Assembly (NCBI GenBank): GCA_013140405.1
Contig: JABFSV010000498.1
Coordinates: 1-6,358 of the forward strand
DNA from: Methyloglobulus sp.
GTDB lineage: Bacteria; Pseudomonadota; Gammaproteobacteria; Methylococcales; Methylomonadaceae
Length of the DNA stretch: 6,358 nt
Direction: 5' to 3'
Shown here piece after piece: positions 6,222 through 6,358 of the stretch. The notes under the pieces are model-generated. The model made no database searches. It worked only from the letters and a program-made list of their open reading frames with translations, and was not told the origin of the DNA. Numbering within the stretch: the first letter of the stretch is position 1; each line of letters starts with the position of its first letter. A program made the translations under genes and the position numbers.

Positions 6222-6358
6222 TCCCAAACGCAAACCGGTCACAAGCTTGGTTAGATCAATTAAAACCCTATTCAAAAAGACTGACAGAAACGCCTGAACT
6301 GATTGTAGAAGGCAAACTATCACGGATGGTGGGATTTACACTTGAAGCAGTCGGCTGC
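6218..6358 (+). CDS. fliI: Flagellum-specific ATP synthase FliI, N-terminal part (cut by window end)
   Basis: An open frame from GTG 6218, overlapping the fliH stop as GTGA, runs 47 codons to the window edge. The peptide contains LIVEGKLSRMVGFTLEAVGC, which matches the conserved N-terminal beta-barrel of FliI (relatives read EGRLTRMVGLTLEAVGC). FliI is the hexameric ATPase that delivers export substrates to the flagellar type III gate and is related to F1-ATPase beta. Walker motifs lie beyond the window, so catalytic integrity cannot be judged. Position directly after fliH is the usual order. The truncation is due to the window, not to the gene. Confidence 0.9.
   Translation, partial: MIPNANRSQAWLDQLKPYSKRLTETPELIVEGKLSRMVGFTLEAVGC

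Overview
The window carries the start of a polar-flagellum (fleQ/fliEFGHI) cluster on the + strand of a gammaproteobacterium. The master-regulator type (a FleQ/FlrA-like sigma54 activator with a degenerate receiver domain), a sigma54-type promoter before fliE, and FliF/FliG/FliH sequences closest by eye to the Pseudomonas type all point there. Base composition is moderate (clearly not GC-rich), which fits lineages such as methanotrophic or marine gammaproteobacteria better than Pseudomonas itself. I cannot fix a genus.

Layout: 1-593 has no convincing large gene. It holds a near-perfect 14-bp FleQ-box palindrome (301-314), a weak sigma70-like promoter overlapping it, two tiny ORFs with good ribosome binding sites (382-414 and 450-533) and RNA hairpins. 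594-2084 is fleQ. 2085-2373 is a regulatory gap with a second FleQ box (2217-2230, 13 of 14 bases identical to the first) and a well-spaced sigma54 -24/-12 promoter (2317-2332). Then come fliE (2374-2688), fliF (2738-4504), fliG (4511-5512), fliH (5499-6221, overlapping fliG by 14 bases) and the first 47 codons of fliI (from GTG 6218, overlapping the fliH stop), which runs off the window.

How it fits together: FleQ would bind its box about 120 bp upstream of the fliE start site and drive sigma54 RNA polymerase to transcribe fliEFGHI as one operon. The products are the rod/MS-ring junction (FliE), the MS ring and export housing (FliF), the rotor switch (FliG), and the export ATPase (FliI) with its stator/regulator (FliH). 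The second FleQ box, upstream of fleQ, suggests autoregulation.

No wholly new system is seen. The points most worth checking are the paired FleQ boxes, the long leader before fleQ with its mini-ORFs and hairpins, the absence of fleSR between fleQ and fliE, and changes in FleQ where Pseudomonas FleQ contacts cyclic di-GMP, next to an unusual arginine-rich hexad linker.
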